A stretch of DNA of 64,000 bases from Posidoniimonas corsicana (GCF_007859765.1 NZ_SIHJ01000001.1:930767-994766), one strand, 5' to 3'. Shown: positions 1-10,295, numbered from the stretch's first letter. Translations and numbers: made by a program. Notes: generated by a model from the letters alone, not told the origin.

Positions 1-106
1 CCAGGACGTCCTTCTCCAACTGCTCGAGCACCACCTCGTCGACGAGCCGCGGGTCTTTGACCTGGATGATCAGGATGCCGTCGCGGGTCTGGGAAGCGAT
101 TGCCAT
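1..106 (-). CDS. STAS-domain protein (anti-sigma factor antagonist type), 3' part outside window
   Basis: The first 35 codons are visible, starting at an ATG at 106-104 on the minus strand. The peptide begins MAIASQTRDGILIIQVKD and continues with a DPRLVDE motif, which matches the first beta strands and helix of STAS domains. STAS proteins bind anti-sigma factors or act as phospho-switches in the cytoplasm. The gene is divergent from the reductase at 420. The rest lies outside the window, so the domain call rests on a short stretch. Confidence 0.6.
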   Translation of the reverse strand, partial: MAIASQTRDGILIIQVKDPRLVDEVVLEQLEKDVL

Positions 107-419
107 AGCGGTGGGTCTTGGGGGGCGGGGGAAGGCGAGGGCGGCCGCAATTGGGTCCGCGGCGCCGGCGGTGAGTATAGCCCACCCGATGATCCGCAAG
201 CAAACCGCGAGCGGGTCCGGTTGCGCCGGTTGGGAGGGCGATAGCCGGCTCTCCGGAAAACGCCTAACATAGCTGGTACCAACCGCGTGCCGCCGCCCAC
301 GAATTGCCGGCGTCAAATAGCGCAGAAAGCCCTCGGCCGTGCGCTTTGCGGCTGCAGAAAGCGGTCTGGCGTGCTATGTTTCACCGTTAATTGCACGTCG
401 CTTGACCGCCGACTGAAAA
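107..419. other. Intergenic region between divergent genes
   Basis: This 313-base gap separates the minus-strand STAS gene from the plus-strand reductase gene and must hold both promoters. I see no convincing conserved gene, RNA or repeat in it; the two short overlapping reading frames here have no recognisable protein character. Confidence 0.5.
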
Positions 420-2174
420 GTGCCGACCATGCTGGGCGTTGAAGACGAACTACCGGGCGCCGCCACCGGCCCCGCCGCACCCATGCCGATCCCCTCGATC
501 CCCGAATCCGCCCCCTTTAGCCCCGAGCAGCGGGCCTGGCTGAACGGCTTCCTGGCCGCCTGGGCCGGCGTCGCCGAGCAATCGGGCGGCCGCCTGCCGT
601 CGGACCTCTCGGGCCTCAAGGAGGCCCCCGCCAACGGCGCCAGCGCGTCCAACGGCGCGCCGCCGAAGAAGTCGGCCGCCAAGCCGGCGCCCGCCCCGGC
701 CGAGCCGGCGCCCGCCGCCGTCGAGACCCTGGACGACGGCGACTACGCCTGGCACGACCCGAACCTCGACATCGAGGAGCGGATGAAGCTGGCCGAAGGG
801 CAGGGCGTGACCAAGAACCTGATGGCCGCCATGGCGCAGCTCGATTGCGGCGCCTGCGGCTACATGTGCGACACCTACGCGATGGCGATCGCTAGCGGCC
901 AGGAGAAGAGCACCGCGCTCTGCACGCCCGGCGGCAAAGAAACCGCCAAGATGCTCAAGAAGGTGATCAAGGACTCCGGCGGCATCAAGCCCGCCGCGGC
1001 CGCCCCCGCCGACAACAAGCCGCAGCAGGTGCAGGTCGCCGACGGGCCGATCCCCTACAGCCGGGCCAAGCCGTACCGCGCCCGCGTCAACACCCTGTAC
1101 AATCTCAACGGTGAGGGCTCGGCCAAGCACACCTGCCACGTCGAGCTCGACCTGGCCGGCAGCGACATCTCGTTCCGCGTGGGCGACTCGCTCGGAGTGT
1201 TCCCGACCAACTGCCCCGACCTCGTGGACGAGATCCTGTTCGCCCTCAAGGCCCACGGCACCGAGCACGTAACCGCGTGCGACGGCGTCGAGGCGCCGCT
1301 CCGCGAGGCGCTCACCGTCAAGAGCAACCTGAAGCACGTCGGCGAGGACCTGGTCCGGTTGATCGCGGCCAGCACCTCCGACTTCGACGAGAAGCAGCGG
1401 CTGCGGGACCTGGTCGACGGCGACGGCGACGAGCTCGACGACATGGACGTGCTCGACGTGCTCCGCCTGGCCCCCTCGGCGCGGATCTCCAAGGGCGCGT
1501 TCTCCCTCACGCTCGGCTCGCTGGCGCCGCGGCTCTACTCGATCGCCAGCTCGCTGCGGGCCCACCCGGACAGCGTCCACCTGACGATCGCGAAGGTCAC
1601 CACGATGCTGGCCGGCCGCGAGCGGAAGGGCGTGGCCTCCACCATGTTCACCGACCGCATCGACGTGGGCGACACCGTCCGCGTGTTCGTGCAGCCGTCG
1701 GCCGACTTCACGCTGCCCAGCAACTCCAACGCCCCGATGATCATGGTCGGGCCCGGCACCGGCATCGCGCCGTTCCGGGCGTTCCTGCAGGAACGCAAGG
1801 CGCTGAAGGCCCGCGGCAAGAACTGGCTGTTCTTCGGCGACCAGCACGAGGCGACCGACTTCCTGTACCGCGAAGAGCTGACCGAGATGCAGGAGCAGGG
1901 CCTGCTGACCAAGCTCAGCACCGCCTTCAGCCGCGACCAGGAAGAGAAGATCTACGTCCAGAACCGGATGAAGGAAGAGGGCGCCGAGCTCTACAACTGG
2001 CTCGAAGAAGGCGCCTGGTTCTTCGTCTGCGGCGACGCCAAGCGCATGGCCGGCGACGTTGACCGGGCGCTGCACGAGATTGTCGCCGAGCACGGCGGCA
2101 TGAGCCCCGAGGACGCCAAGAAGTACGTCACGAACCTCCGCAAGACGCACCGCTACGTCCGCGACGTGTACTAG
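420..2174 (+). CDS. Sulfite reductase flavoprotein (alpha)-like protein with an Fe-S domain
   Basis: This 584-residue protein should pass electrons from NADPH through FAD to a partner redox protein, probably a sulfite reductase hemoprotein, in the cytoplasm. Residues about 140-170 hold a four-cysteine cluster (CGACGYMC and a later C in ALCTPGG) typical of a 4Fe-4S domain. The CysJ-like half follows, with the FAD motif RLYSIASS near 371, the NADPH motif GPGTGIAPFRAFLQER near 443, and the C-terminal aromatic YVRDVY. The N-terminal FMN flavodoxin domain of classical CysJ is absent and the Fe-S domain takes its place, after an Ala/Pro-rich linker. A second ATG at 429 is an alternative start. The stop overlaps the convergent gene by 4 bases. 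The natural partner subunit is not in the window. Confidence 0.85.
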   Translation: MPTMLGVEDELPGAATGPAAPMPIPSIPESAPFSPEQRAWLNGFLAAWAGVAEQSGGRLPSDLSGLKEAPANGASASNGAPPKKSAAKPAPAPAEPAPAAVETLDDGDYAWHDPNLDIEERMKLAEGQGVTKNLMAAMAQLDCGACGYMCDTYAMAIASGQEKSTALCTPGGKETAKMLKKVIKDSGGIKPAAAAPADNKPQQVQVADGPIPYSRAKPYRARVNTLYNLNGEGSAKHTCHVELDLAGSDISFRVGDSLGVFPTNCPDLVDEILFALKAHGTEHVTACDGVEAPLREALTVKSNLKHVGEDLVRLIAASTSDFDEKQRLRDLVDGDGDELDDMDVLDVLRLAPSARISKGAFSLTLGSLAPRLYSIASSLRAHPDSVHLTIAKVTTMLAGRERKGVASTMFTDRIDVGDTVRVFVQPSADFTLPSNSNAPMIMVGPGTGIAPFRAFLQERKALKARGKNWLFFGDQHEATDFLYREELTEMQEQGLLTKLSTAFSRDQEEKIYVQNRMKEEGAELYNWLEEGAWFFVCGDAKRMAGDVDRALHEIVAEHGGMSPEDAKKYVTNLRKTHRYVRDVY

Positions 2175-3235
2175 TGGCCCGCGGCCGCCGGGTCTAAGGT
2201 CCCGGGGGCTACTGGCTCCAACGTCCCGGCTGATTGCTCCATTGGCCGGTCGCGGTGCTCGGTGTGGCACTGCTTGCAGTTCTTCTGCACCGCCGCAAAC
2301 GCCCGGGCCGCCGCCTCGCGTCGCTCGGCCGTGCGGGCGTCGAACAAGGCCCGCTCGAGCTGCATCGCGGCGTCCTCGCCCTGCTGCAGCAGCTGCTGGA
2401 AACCGGCGGGCTGCCGCCGGGTTTCTTCCAGCCGCTTCATCTCGGTGTAGTGCTCCCGCAGCAGCAACGCCTCGTGGTCGGGCGCCAGGTCCGGGTGGTT
2501 GGCGGGGGTGGCCCAACCGGCCTGCTCGATCGCCCTGAGGTGTTCGAGCGAGTGCTCCAGGTCGGTCATCGCCTTGACCATCTTGGGCGGCTCAACGGTC
2601 TCCGGGAACTTCGCGGCCACCGCGTCCAGCACCGCGTTGGTGAGGGTCTCGGCTCGTTCGGCCGACGCGTACAGACCGCGGTACGAGGCGCTGGTGCCGG
2701 CCGTCTTGAGGACGACCAACGCGTGCTCGGCCGGCAGGGTCCCGGCGCCGACGCAGGCCACGGTCGCCGCCGCCGGGCTGCGGTGCTTGCCGTGGTGGCA
2801 GTGGATGTAGATCGGCCCGGGCAGGTCCCGCACCGCCTTGGCGAGCTCCTTGGACCGCACCGCGGGAACCCCATCGTAGCCGTGCGGGAGGTGGACGTAG
2901 CGCAGTCCGTGGGCCCGGGCAGTCGCAAGATCCGGCTTGGCGCCGTCGACGCTGATCACCGTCTTCACGCCCAGCCGCTCCAACGACTCGAAGCCCTCAT
3001 CGCCAAGCGGCGACGCGCCCGAGATTACCTTGTCGGTTATCCAGTAGGCGTTCGGCAGCCCGGCGCGGTCGACCGGGCGCGGCGCCCAGTCGGAGTCAGC
3101 GGCGGCGGCTGGGTGAGCAACGACTAACCCGAGGACAAACCAGGCGAGCAGTCCTACACAACGCCGAAGCGGCGAACAATTGATCGGCAAAACGAGATTC
3201 CCTGCAATGATTTGGCGCTCTCCCCGCGAACCCAT
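2171..3235 (-). CDS. Exported dual-specificity/tyrosine phosphatase-like protein with a CxxCH heme motif
   Basis: This protein of about 354 residues has a hydrophobic signal segment (CVGLLAWFVLGLVVAHPAAA) and then a cysteine phosphatase fold. The HC-x5-R loop appears as HCHHGKHRS near residue 145, preceded by VKTVISVDGAKPD, as in DSP/KRED-type phosphatases. The C-terminal third is helical and ends with CKQCH near residue 321, a c-type heme attachment motif. Both activities would be outside the cytoplasm. The ATG at 3235 was chosen because the longer frame only adds a basic stretch; a start nearer the signal segment is possible. The substrate is unknown, and whether heme is really bound cannot be told from one motif. 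Confidence 0.75.
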   Translation of the reverse strand: MGSRGERQIIAGNLVLPINCSPLRRCVGLLAWFVLGLVVAHPAAAADSDWAPRPVDRAGLPNAYWITDKVISGASPLGDEGFESLERLGVKTVISVDGAKPDLATARAHGLRYVHLPHGYDGVPAVRSKELAKAVRDLPGPIYIHCHHGKHRSPAAATVACVGAGTLPAEHALVVLKTAGTSASYRGLYASAERAETLTNAVLDAVAAKFPETVEPPKMVKAMTDLEHSLEHLRAIEQAGWATPANHPDLAPDHEALLLREHYTEMKRLEETRRQPAGFQQLLQQGEDAAMQLERALFDARTAERREAAARAFAAVQKNCKQCHTEHRDRPMEQSAGTLEPVAPGTLDPAAAGH

Positions 3236-3654
3236 GGTAGCACTTGTCGCGGGGTCACGCACACAGCGACCGGCGGGACGACATCGCCCAAGGTATTTCG
3301 ACAAATCCGCGGCGGACCACGCACCCGCGGCGCCGCCGGATTACACTGGCACTGGATACCTAGCTAGTCGCTCCTGGGGTCAGATCACGCAGCCCGCCCG
3401 AACCGAAACCGACCGGGCGGCGTAACAGAAGTGCACTAGCGAAGCGGGAGCCGCTGGCTCCCAACCTGAAAAAGGAGTTGAGCGTTGGTTCTCGGTTGCC
3501 GGCCCCCCTGAGGGGTGACGCCGGCGCGGGGCTGCGGATGGGTGCAGACGCAAAGCGGTCGCACCGTGTGCAGCAGAGAAGGTTTACCAACGGGGCAGGC
3601 AGCGGCGGCGGTTGGGACTACCCCAACGGCGCCCACGGACCAGGAGGAGCCGAC
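3236..3654. other. Intergenic region upstream of a small basic gene
   Basis: About 420 bases between the divergent phosphatase gene and the small gene at 3655. It must contain promoters for both. I found no recognisable gene, hairpin or repeat. Confidence 0.4.
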
Positions 3655-3855
3655 ATGCCGAGTGTATCCAAGAAGATCCAATCGGGCCCCAGCAAGGCCG
3701 GGCCCCTGCGAAACGCGGGCGCCGGCCTGCAGGTTACGCGGCGGGCGATCCGCCGTCACTGGAGCACGCAGGAGAAACTGCGCCGCCGCGAGATGGCGGA
3801 GCTGATGCAGCGCCGCCTGCTGCAGGCGTTGGGCCGCGGCCTCGCGCCCGGCTAA
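3655..3855 (+). CDS. Small basic hypothetical protein (66 aa)
   Basis: This short gene starts at an ATG 7 bases after a perfect AGGAGG ribosome binding site (3642-3647), which decides the start. The product is very basic, beginning MPSVSKKIQSGPSKAGPL and ending in an Arg-rich helix (EKLRRREMAELMQRRLLQ). I do not recognise the family. The charge suggests nucleic-acid or ribosome association, but that is inference. It is convergent with the pyruvate kinase gene. Confidence 0.6.
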   Translation: MPSVSKKIQSGPSKAGPLRNAGAGLQVTRRAIRRHWSTQEKLRRREMAELMQRRLLQALGRGLAPG

Positions 3856-3886
3856 CGGGCCGCCTACCGGGCACGGGGGCGGAGCG

Positions 3887-5359
3887 TTAGCTGCCGCCCT
3901 CCACCTCGTGCACCACGACCACGTCGTGCACGCCCTTAGGGTTGCCGCCGGGCCCGGCCGCGAGGTGGCTGCCGCCCAGGATCACGATGCGGTCCCCCTT
4001 AGCGGCAAAGCCCACCCGGCAGGCCCAGGTGTCCGCGTGCCGGATCAGTTCCTGCATATCCTCCGCCGGCGCCTCGCGGAGCGGCGTCACCCCCCAGTAC
4101 AGGCACATCCGCCGCAGGGTGGTTTCGTTCTGGCTCACGCCGATGGTCGGCGTGGAGTGCCGCTGCTGCGACAACGCCAGCGCCGTCTTGCCCGAGTAGC
4201 TCGCCACGACCACCAGCTTGGCCCGCAGCGAGTGGGCCATCGCGCCCGCCCCCCGCACCACCGCGCGGGTGATGTCGTGGAGCACGGGCGAAACCGATCC
4301 GTCGTTCTGCCGCGGGGGCTGGTCGGCGATGCTCGCCTCGGTGGCCAGGCAGATGCGGTTCATCATGGCGACCGTTTCCACCGGGTACTGCCCGATGGCG
4401 GTCTCGCCGGATAGCATGCAGGCGTCGGCGCCGTCCAGCACCGCGTTCGCGACGTCGGTCACCTCGGCCCGCTTGGGGCGGAGCGACTCGTGCATGCTGT
4501 CGAGCATCTGCGTGGCGATGATCACCGGCTTCTGGTAGCGGTGGCACGTGTTGATGATCCGCTTCTGCTGGACCGGCATCTCCGCGACGTCGATCTCGAC
4601 GCCCAGGTCGCCGCGGGCCACCATCACCGCGTCGCTGGCGGCCACGACCTCCTCGATGCGGTCGATCGCCTCGCGTTTCTCGATCTTCGAGATGACGTAG
4701 GCCTCGGAGTTGTTCGAGCGGAGGATGTCGCGGAGCGCGCGGACCTCGTCCGGCGCCCTCACGAAGCTGAGGCTGACGAAGTCGACGCCCGCCTCGGCGG
4801 CCCAGATGGCGTGCTGGTGGTCCACCACGCTGATGGCCGGGGCGCTAAGCTTGACGCCGGGCAGGTTGATGCCCTGCCGGCTGCGGATCACGCCCCGCTG
4901 CACGACCCGCATCTGGGCCCGCCCCTTCTCCTTGCCGATCACCACCATGCTGACGGTGCCGTCGGCCAGCATCACCTGGTCGCCAACCGAGAGCTCACGC
5001 ACCAGCGGCGCGTACGAGCAGGTGAACTCATTGGGAGCCCCGGACGAGCCCTCGACAAACCAGAACTCGGCGTCGGTCTCGCAGAAGATGCGGTCGTTGT
5101 CAATCTCGCCCAGCCGGAACTTGGGCCCCGCCAGGTCGACCAGGATGCCGATCGGCGTGTCGAGCTCCTCGCTCACCCGGCGGATCGTGTCCACGTTCTG
5201 CTGCTGAACGTCCGGCCCGCCGTGCGCCATGTTCAGCCGGAACACGTCGGCGCCCGCCTGGACCATCGAGGACAGCGTCTCGTGGTCCTGCGAGCTGGGG
5301 CCGACCGTCGCGACGATCTTGGTGCGGGCGAGGTGGCGGAGGTCTTCGGTGAGCGGCAT
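3887..5359 (-). CDS. pyk: Pyruvate kinase
   Basis: This 490-residue enzyme converts phosphoenolpyruvate and ADP to pyruvate and ATP, the last step of glycolysis. The N-terminus reads ARTKIVATVGPSS, the usual first strand. The catalytic core is seen in FRLNMAHG, ISKIEKREAI, VMVARGDLGVEI and PVIIATQMLDSM. The C-terminal domain ends shortly after a GVHDVVVVHEVE strand. The frame is open further upstream, but the ATG at 5359 fits the family start. Length is normal for a bacterial pyruvate kinase. The gene stands alone, convergent with the small basic gene and divergent from the SDR gene. Confidence 0.95.
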   Translation of the reverse strand: MPLTEDLRHLARTKIVATVGPSSQDHETLSSMVQAGADVFRLNMAHGGPDVQQQNVDTIRRVSEELDTPIGILVDLAGPKFRLGEIDNDRIFCETDAEFWFVEGSSGAPNEFTCSYAPLVRELSVGDQVMLADGTVSMVVIGKEKGRAQMRVVQRGVIRSRQGINLPGVKLSAPAISVVDHQHAIWAAEAGVDFVSLSFVRAPDEVRALRDILRSNNSEAYVISKIEKREAIDRIEEVVAASDAVMVARGDLGVEIDVAEMPVQQKRIINTCHRYQKPVIIATQMLDSMHESLRPKRAEVTDVANAVLDGADACMLSGETAIGQYPVETVAMMNRICLATEASIADQPPRQNDGSVSPVLHDITRAVVRGAGAMAHSLRAKLVVVASYSGKTALALSQQRHSTPTIGVSQNETTLRRMCLYWGVTPLREAPAEDMQELIRHADTWACRVGFAAKGDRIVILGGSHLAAGPGGNPKGVHDVVVVHEVEGGS

Positions 5360-5595
5360 GGCGGTGTTAGTAGGGTAAGGCTTCGTGCCTGGCGCGCCGG
5401 ACGCGGGCGGCGGGGTGTGAAGCCCCATTGTGGGCCAGGAGCAGGCGTCTGGGAATGGTGGAGTCATGAGGGCGCGGTTGTTTCGGGATCGGCGCGCATT
5501 TTCCCTGCGGCCGGGGACTCTCAACCGTAGCTCACCCCGTGCCCGACCGGTTAAGATGGGCGGCGGATTCCCCCCTGCGGCAGGATGCGCCCCTG

Positions 5596-6405
5596 GTGAG
5601 CTACTGGACAGACAAGACGGCCCTCGTGACAGGTGGGTCAGCCGGCCTCGGCCTCGCGCTGGCCCGTACGCTGGTCAGCGAGGGCGCGCGGGTGGCCATC
5701 TGCGGCCGCGGACTCGACCGGCTGGAGAAAGCGGCCGACGGGCTGCGCGGCCTCGGCGGCGAAGTGCTCACCATCGCCGCCGACGTGGCCCAACCGGGGG
5801 AAACCCGCCGCGCGGTCGACGCGGCGGCCGAACACTTCGGCGGGCTCGACATCGCGTGCTGCTGCGCTGGCGAGTCGATGCGGGGCGACGTCGTCACCAC
5901 GCCGCGGGCCCGGTTTGAGGAGTTAATGGCCGTCAACTTCCTGGCCGCCGTCGACATGACGCACGCGGCCGGGCCGCTGCTGGAGGCGGCCGAGGGCCAC
6001 CTGGTCTTGATCGGGTCGCTCGCCAGCAAGTTTGCGCCGCGGTACCTCGGCGCGTACCCCGCCAGCAAGCACGCGGTCGCCGCGTTGGCGCAGCAGGTGC
6101 GGCTCGAGCGCGGCCCCGAGGGCCTGCACGTGCTGCTGGTCTGCCCCGGCCCCATCGCCCGCACCGACGGCGGCCAACGCTACCAGCAACAGACCGAGGG
6201 CCTGCCCGAAGAAGCCAACCGCCCGGGCGGCGGCGCCAACGTCCGCGCCATCGCGCCCGACGCGCTCTCGCGGAAGATCCTCTCCGCCTGCGAGGGCCGC
6301 ATGCCGGAGCTCGTGATCCCCGGCAAGGCGCGGATCCTCGCGGCGCTCACGCAGCTCAGCCCGAAGTGGGGCGACAAGATCCTCCGCAAGCAAACCGGCG
6401 GCTAA
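5596..6405 (+). CDS. Short-chain dehydrogenase/reductase (SDR)
   Basis: A 269-residue classical SDR enzyme using NAD(P)H. The nucleotide-binding glycine motif TGGSAGLG lies near residue 12, the catalytic serine in LIGSLAS, and the YxxxK pair in YPASKHA. The substrate is not evident. The GTG at 5596 (VSYWTDKTALVTGG) gives a family-typical N-terminus; a GTG at 5539 would add 19 residues with no family match. It is followed 25 bases later by the MazG-like gene, so the two may be cotranscribed. Confidence 0.85.
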   Translation: MSYWTDKTALVTGGSAGLGLALARTLVSEGARVAICGRGLDRLEKAADGLRGLGGEVLTIAADVAQPGETRRAVDAAAEHFGGLDIACCCAGESMRGDVVTTPRARFEELMAVNFLAAVDMTHAAGPLLEAAEGHLVLIGSLASKFAPRYLGAYPASKHAVAALAQQVRLERGPEGLHVLLVCPGPIARTDGGQRYQQQTEGLPEEANRPGGGANVRAIAPDALSRKILSACEGRMPELVIPGKARILAALTQLSPKWGDKILRKQTGG

Positions 6406-6430
6406 CCCCCAACTCTGACAGCACCCTACC

Positions 6431-6739
6431 ATGGCGAACCCGCTCCCGATCTCCGACTTTCAGCAGCTGATCCGCGACATGTACCTCGAGAAGGACCGCG
6501 AACGGGGCGTAGACGCCACCTTCATGTGGCTGATGGAGGAGGTGGGCGAGCTGGCCGCCGCGCTCCGCGAGGGCACGCCGGAGGAGCAGCGGGGCGAGTT
6601 CGCCGACGTGCTCGCCTGGCTCACCACGATCGCGAACGTGGTGGACGTCGACCTCACGCAGGCGGTCCGCGAGAAGTACGGCGAGGGCTGCCCCGGCTGC
6701 GGGGCGTTGGTCTGTTGCTGCGAGGGCGAGAAACCCTGA
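6431..6739 (+). CDS. MazG-like nucleotide pyrophosphohydrolase
   Basis: This 102-residue all-alpha protein belongs to the MazG/NTP-PPase superfamily, which hydrolyses NTPs or dNTPs to NMP and pyrophosphate and often acts in house-cleaning. The metal-binding motifs are visible: EEVGELAAAL (ExxE) and EFADVLAWL (ExxD). The C-terminal end carries an unusual cysteine cluster, CPGCGALVCCCEG, which could bind a metal. Length fits the single-domain MazG group. It follows the SDR gene closely. Confidence 0.85.
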   Translation: MANPLPISDFQQLIRDMYLEKDRERGVDATFMWLMEEVGELAAALREGTPEEQRGEFADVLAWLTTIANVVDVDLTQAVREKYGEGCPGCGALVCCCEGEKP

Positions 6740-6809
6740 CGCCGCTGGAACTTGGCGCCCCCCGGTGCGTAGTACACAATAAGTGATTCCCCGCACCACG
6801 CTGACGCCT

Positions 6810-8885
6810 ATGCCGCCCCGGCTCTTCCAATTCACCGCGCTGCCGCTGCTGCTCGCCGCGGCGTGCGCGCTGCCGGCAGGTGCGGCCGAGCCGGCCAAGA
6901 TCGCCAGCGTGTCGATCGGCTTCGCCGGCCAGTACAAGCTGGGGACCTGGGCGCCGGTGTCGGTTGAGATTGAAGGGCTCGAGGCGCTCGCCAAGCCCAG
7001 GCTGGAAGTCGTCGCCCCCGACGGGCAGGGCGCGCCGGCGGTAGTCGCCAGCGAACCGGCGCCCGACGCCTCCGGTCGGACCCACACGCTCACGCGGGTC
7101 GGCCGCCGCGACGCGACCCTCCGTGTGCGGCTGCTCGATGGCGACCAGGTTGTCGACCACTGGCGGAGCGGCCAGGACCTCCGCTCTCCCGTCCGCGGCC
7201 TGGATGCCTCCACGCCGCTGATCATCGAAGCCGGCCGGCAGGTCCCGCTGGCCGACCTGCCGACCGACTGGCTCGCGTACGAGGGCGTCGACGTGCTGGT
7301 GTTCTCTGGGCTCACCGCCGAACAACTCTCCGAACTCACCCCCGTACGTTCCGCCGCCATCCAGACCTGGGTCCGCTCCGGCGGTCGGGTGCTGATCGGC
7401 GGCGGGCAGCACGCCGAGGCGCTCGTCGGTCCCGCCGGCCCGCTGCGGATGCTCTCCCCGGGCGAGTTCGTCGAGACGGTCGCGCTCGCCAATACGGGCG
7501 TGATCGAGGACTACGTCGGCTCGGACGAAGCGATCGATGCGCCATTCGGCGGCCTCGCGGTCGGGCGGCTGGGTGGGGTGTCGGGCGTGGTCGAGCTGTA
7601 CGCCGGCGGCCGCGCCAGCGAGATGCCGCTGGTGGTCCGCAGCCTGCACGGGTTCGGGTCGGTGACCTACACGGCCTTTGACCTGAACGCCAAGCCGCTG
7701 GCCGAGTGGAAGGACGCCGGGCGGCTCCGCACGCTGCTGCTGCAGACCGACGACCCAGCGGAAGAAGGCGCTGCAGGCGGCGGCCAGCTGGTTGCCACCG
7801 CTTACGCAGACCTGATCGGCGCGGTGCACGTGGGCCTCGGCGCTAGTTTCGCTGGGGTGCAGACGGTCTCGATTTTAATGCTCGTGGCAGCGGTCGGCGC
7901 GTACCTGCTGCTCTTAGGTCCGGGCGCGTACTACCTGGGCAAGAACGTCACCGGGCGGATGACCACCGCGTGGATCGTGTTCCCGCTGGTGGCGGTGGGC
8001 GTCGCCGGCGGCGCGGCCTGGTGGGGCGAAGCCTCCACCGGCGAGGAGGTCCGCATCAACCAGCTCGAGCTGGTCGACGTCGACAGCCAGACCGGCCTGC
8101 AGCGCGGCGCCTGCTGGGCCCAGCTGTTCAGCCCCGACGCGCGGCTGTACGACCTGGCCTGCGTCACGCCCGGGGCGGGGCAGGGCGGCCGCGGCTACCT
8201 CAGCTGGTTTGGCCTGCCCGGCCGTGGCCTGGGCGGCATGCAGACCTCGGCCGATTCGCTGCTGGCCGGCGACACCCGCTACGAGACCCAGCCCACGCTG
8301 GCCGGCCTGAGCGGCGTGCCGATCAACCGCCGCGCCAGCAAGCCGCTCGCCGCCCGCTGGCTCGTAGAAGAGCAACCCGCCGTCGCGTTCGACCTCTCGC
8401 CCACCGGCACCGGGCTGGTCGAGGGGATGCTGACCAACAACACCGACCTCACGCTGACCGACGTCAAGCTCATCGCCAGCAACTGGGCCTGGCGGCTGCC
8501 CGACCTCGCGCCGGGCGAGGTCGCCGCGGTGGACGCCGGCCTGTCGCACGCGCGGCTCCGCACGCTGGTGCTCAAGGACTTCGGCGGCGACCAGCAGGGC
8601 GAGCGGCGGCTCAGCTCCGACCAGCTCAGCCTGCCGGCCATCGCGTACCTGCTCATGTTCTACGAGGCGCTCGGCGGCGAGGAATTCTCGCCGCTGCCCG
8701 CGCCCACCCAGCCGGGCGCCGACCTCAGCCATGCGCTGGCCGCCGGCAGGCCGATCGTCGTCGCGCGGGCCGCCGGCCCGCAGTGTCAGATCCAGCGGGA
8801 CGGCGAACCACTCGAAACACCCAGCGAGCGCCAGGGAGCGTTCTACCGCTTCCTCGGCCCGCCCCTCACCGAGCCACCGCAGTGA
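6810..8885 (+). CDS. Large exported/membrane protein encoded with an ABC ATPase
   Basis: About 691 residues. A signal peptide (ALPLLLAAACALPAGAAEP) is followed by a long extracytoplasmic region with a possible glutamine-amidotransferase-like segment (WLAYEGVDVLVFSGLTAEQL, GGRVLIGGGQ). Two or three membrane helices follow at about residues 350-410 (VSILMLVAAVGAYLLLLGP; IVFPLVAVGVAGGAAW), then another large soluble part. I recognise the layout from planctomycete clusters with ABC transporters but cannot name a function. The ATG at 6810 directly precedes the signal peptide; a GTG at 6783 is less likely. The stop is 5 bases from the start of the ABC ATPase gene, so the two proteins probably work together. 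Confidence 0.75.
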   Translation: MPPRLFQFTALPLLLAAACALPAGAAEPAKIASVSIGFAGQYKLGTWAPVSVEIEGLEALAKPRLEVVAPDGQGAPAVVASEPAPDASGRTHTLTRVGRRDATLRVRLLDGDQVVDHWRSGQDLRSPVRGLDASTPLIIEAGRQVPLADLPTDWLAYEGVDVLVFSGLTAEQLSELTPVRSAAIQTWVRSGGRVLIGGGQHAEALVGPAGPLRMLSPGEFVETVALANTGVIEDYVGSDEAIDAPFGGLAVGRLGGVSGVVELYAGGRASEMPLVVRSLHGFGSVTYTAFDLNAKPLAEWKDAGRLRTLLLQTDDPAEEGAAGGGQLVATAYADLIGAVHVGLGASFAGVQTVSILMLVAAVGAYLLLLGPGAYYLGKNVTGRMTTAWIVFPLVAVGVAGGAAWWGEASTGEEVRINQLELVDVDSQTGLQRGACWAQLFSPDARLYDLACVTPGAGQGGRGYLSWFGLPGRGLGGMQTSADSLLAGDTRYETQPTLAGLSGVPINRRASKPLAARWLVEEQPAVAFDLSPTGTGLVEGMLTNNTDLTLTDVKLIASNWAWRLPDLAPGEVAAVDAGLSHARLRTLVLKDFGGDQQGERRLSSDQLSLPAIAYLLMFYEALGGEEFSPLPAPTQPGADLSHALAAGRPIVVARAAGPQCQIQRDGEPLETPSERQGAFYRFLGPPLTEPPQ

Positions 8886-8890
8886 CTGCC

Positions 8891-9848
<958 letters not shown>

Positions 9849-9859
<11 letters not shown>

Positions 9860-10295
9860 CGGCGGCCCGCTTCCAGGCGGGCGGCTCGGCGACCACCTCG
9901 CCGTCGGCGATCTGGCCCTGGCCGGAGTACCCGCCCGCCTCGGCCTGGATCACCACAAACTCCATCGGCGTCGGGCCCGTGTTCCGCCACGCCCGCGGCA
10001 GCTCCGGCGAGCAGCGGAAGCAGGCGCCCGGCGTGATCGGCAGCACCTGGTCGCCGGCCTGGAACTCGCCCTCGCCGGTCAGGAACAGGTAGACCTCCTC
10101 GTTCTTCTGGTGCGTGTGCAGGAAGGGCATGCCGGCGCCGACCGGCATGCAGTTGAGCGACACCTCCATGCCGGTCAGTCCGAGCTCACCCTTCAAGAAC
10201 CGCTTGGGCGCCGGCGGGTTGTCGCCGAACTGGAACCGGAACCCGCTCCACCCGCTCATCGGCCCGGCGTCCGCCTGCGTGTAAGATTGACTCAT
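9849..10295 (-). CDS. Cupin-domain protein
   Basis: A 148-residue small cupin with the two conserved metal-binding motifs. Motif 1 is seen in PFLHTHQKNEEVYLFLTGEG and motif 2 in PGACFRCSPELPRAWRN. Cupins of this size are often metal-dependent dioxygenases, isomerases or sugar-binding proteins; the substrate is unknown. The ATG at 10295 (MSQSYTQ) is preferred over the one two codons upstream. The gene is divergent from an HxlR regulator, and two matching palindromes lie in the short space between them, so it is probably the target of that regulator. Confidence 0.85.

Noticed and set aside
450-2516. Long open frame on the minus strand across the sulfite reductase gene
   Set aside because: It is a shadow of a GC-rich gene: low-complexity, Arg/Gly/Ala/Val-rich, without motifs. 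The same holds for the long opposite-strand frames over katG, the sulfatases and gcvPB.
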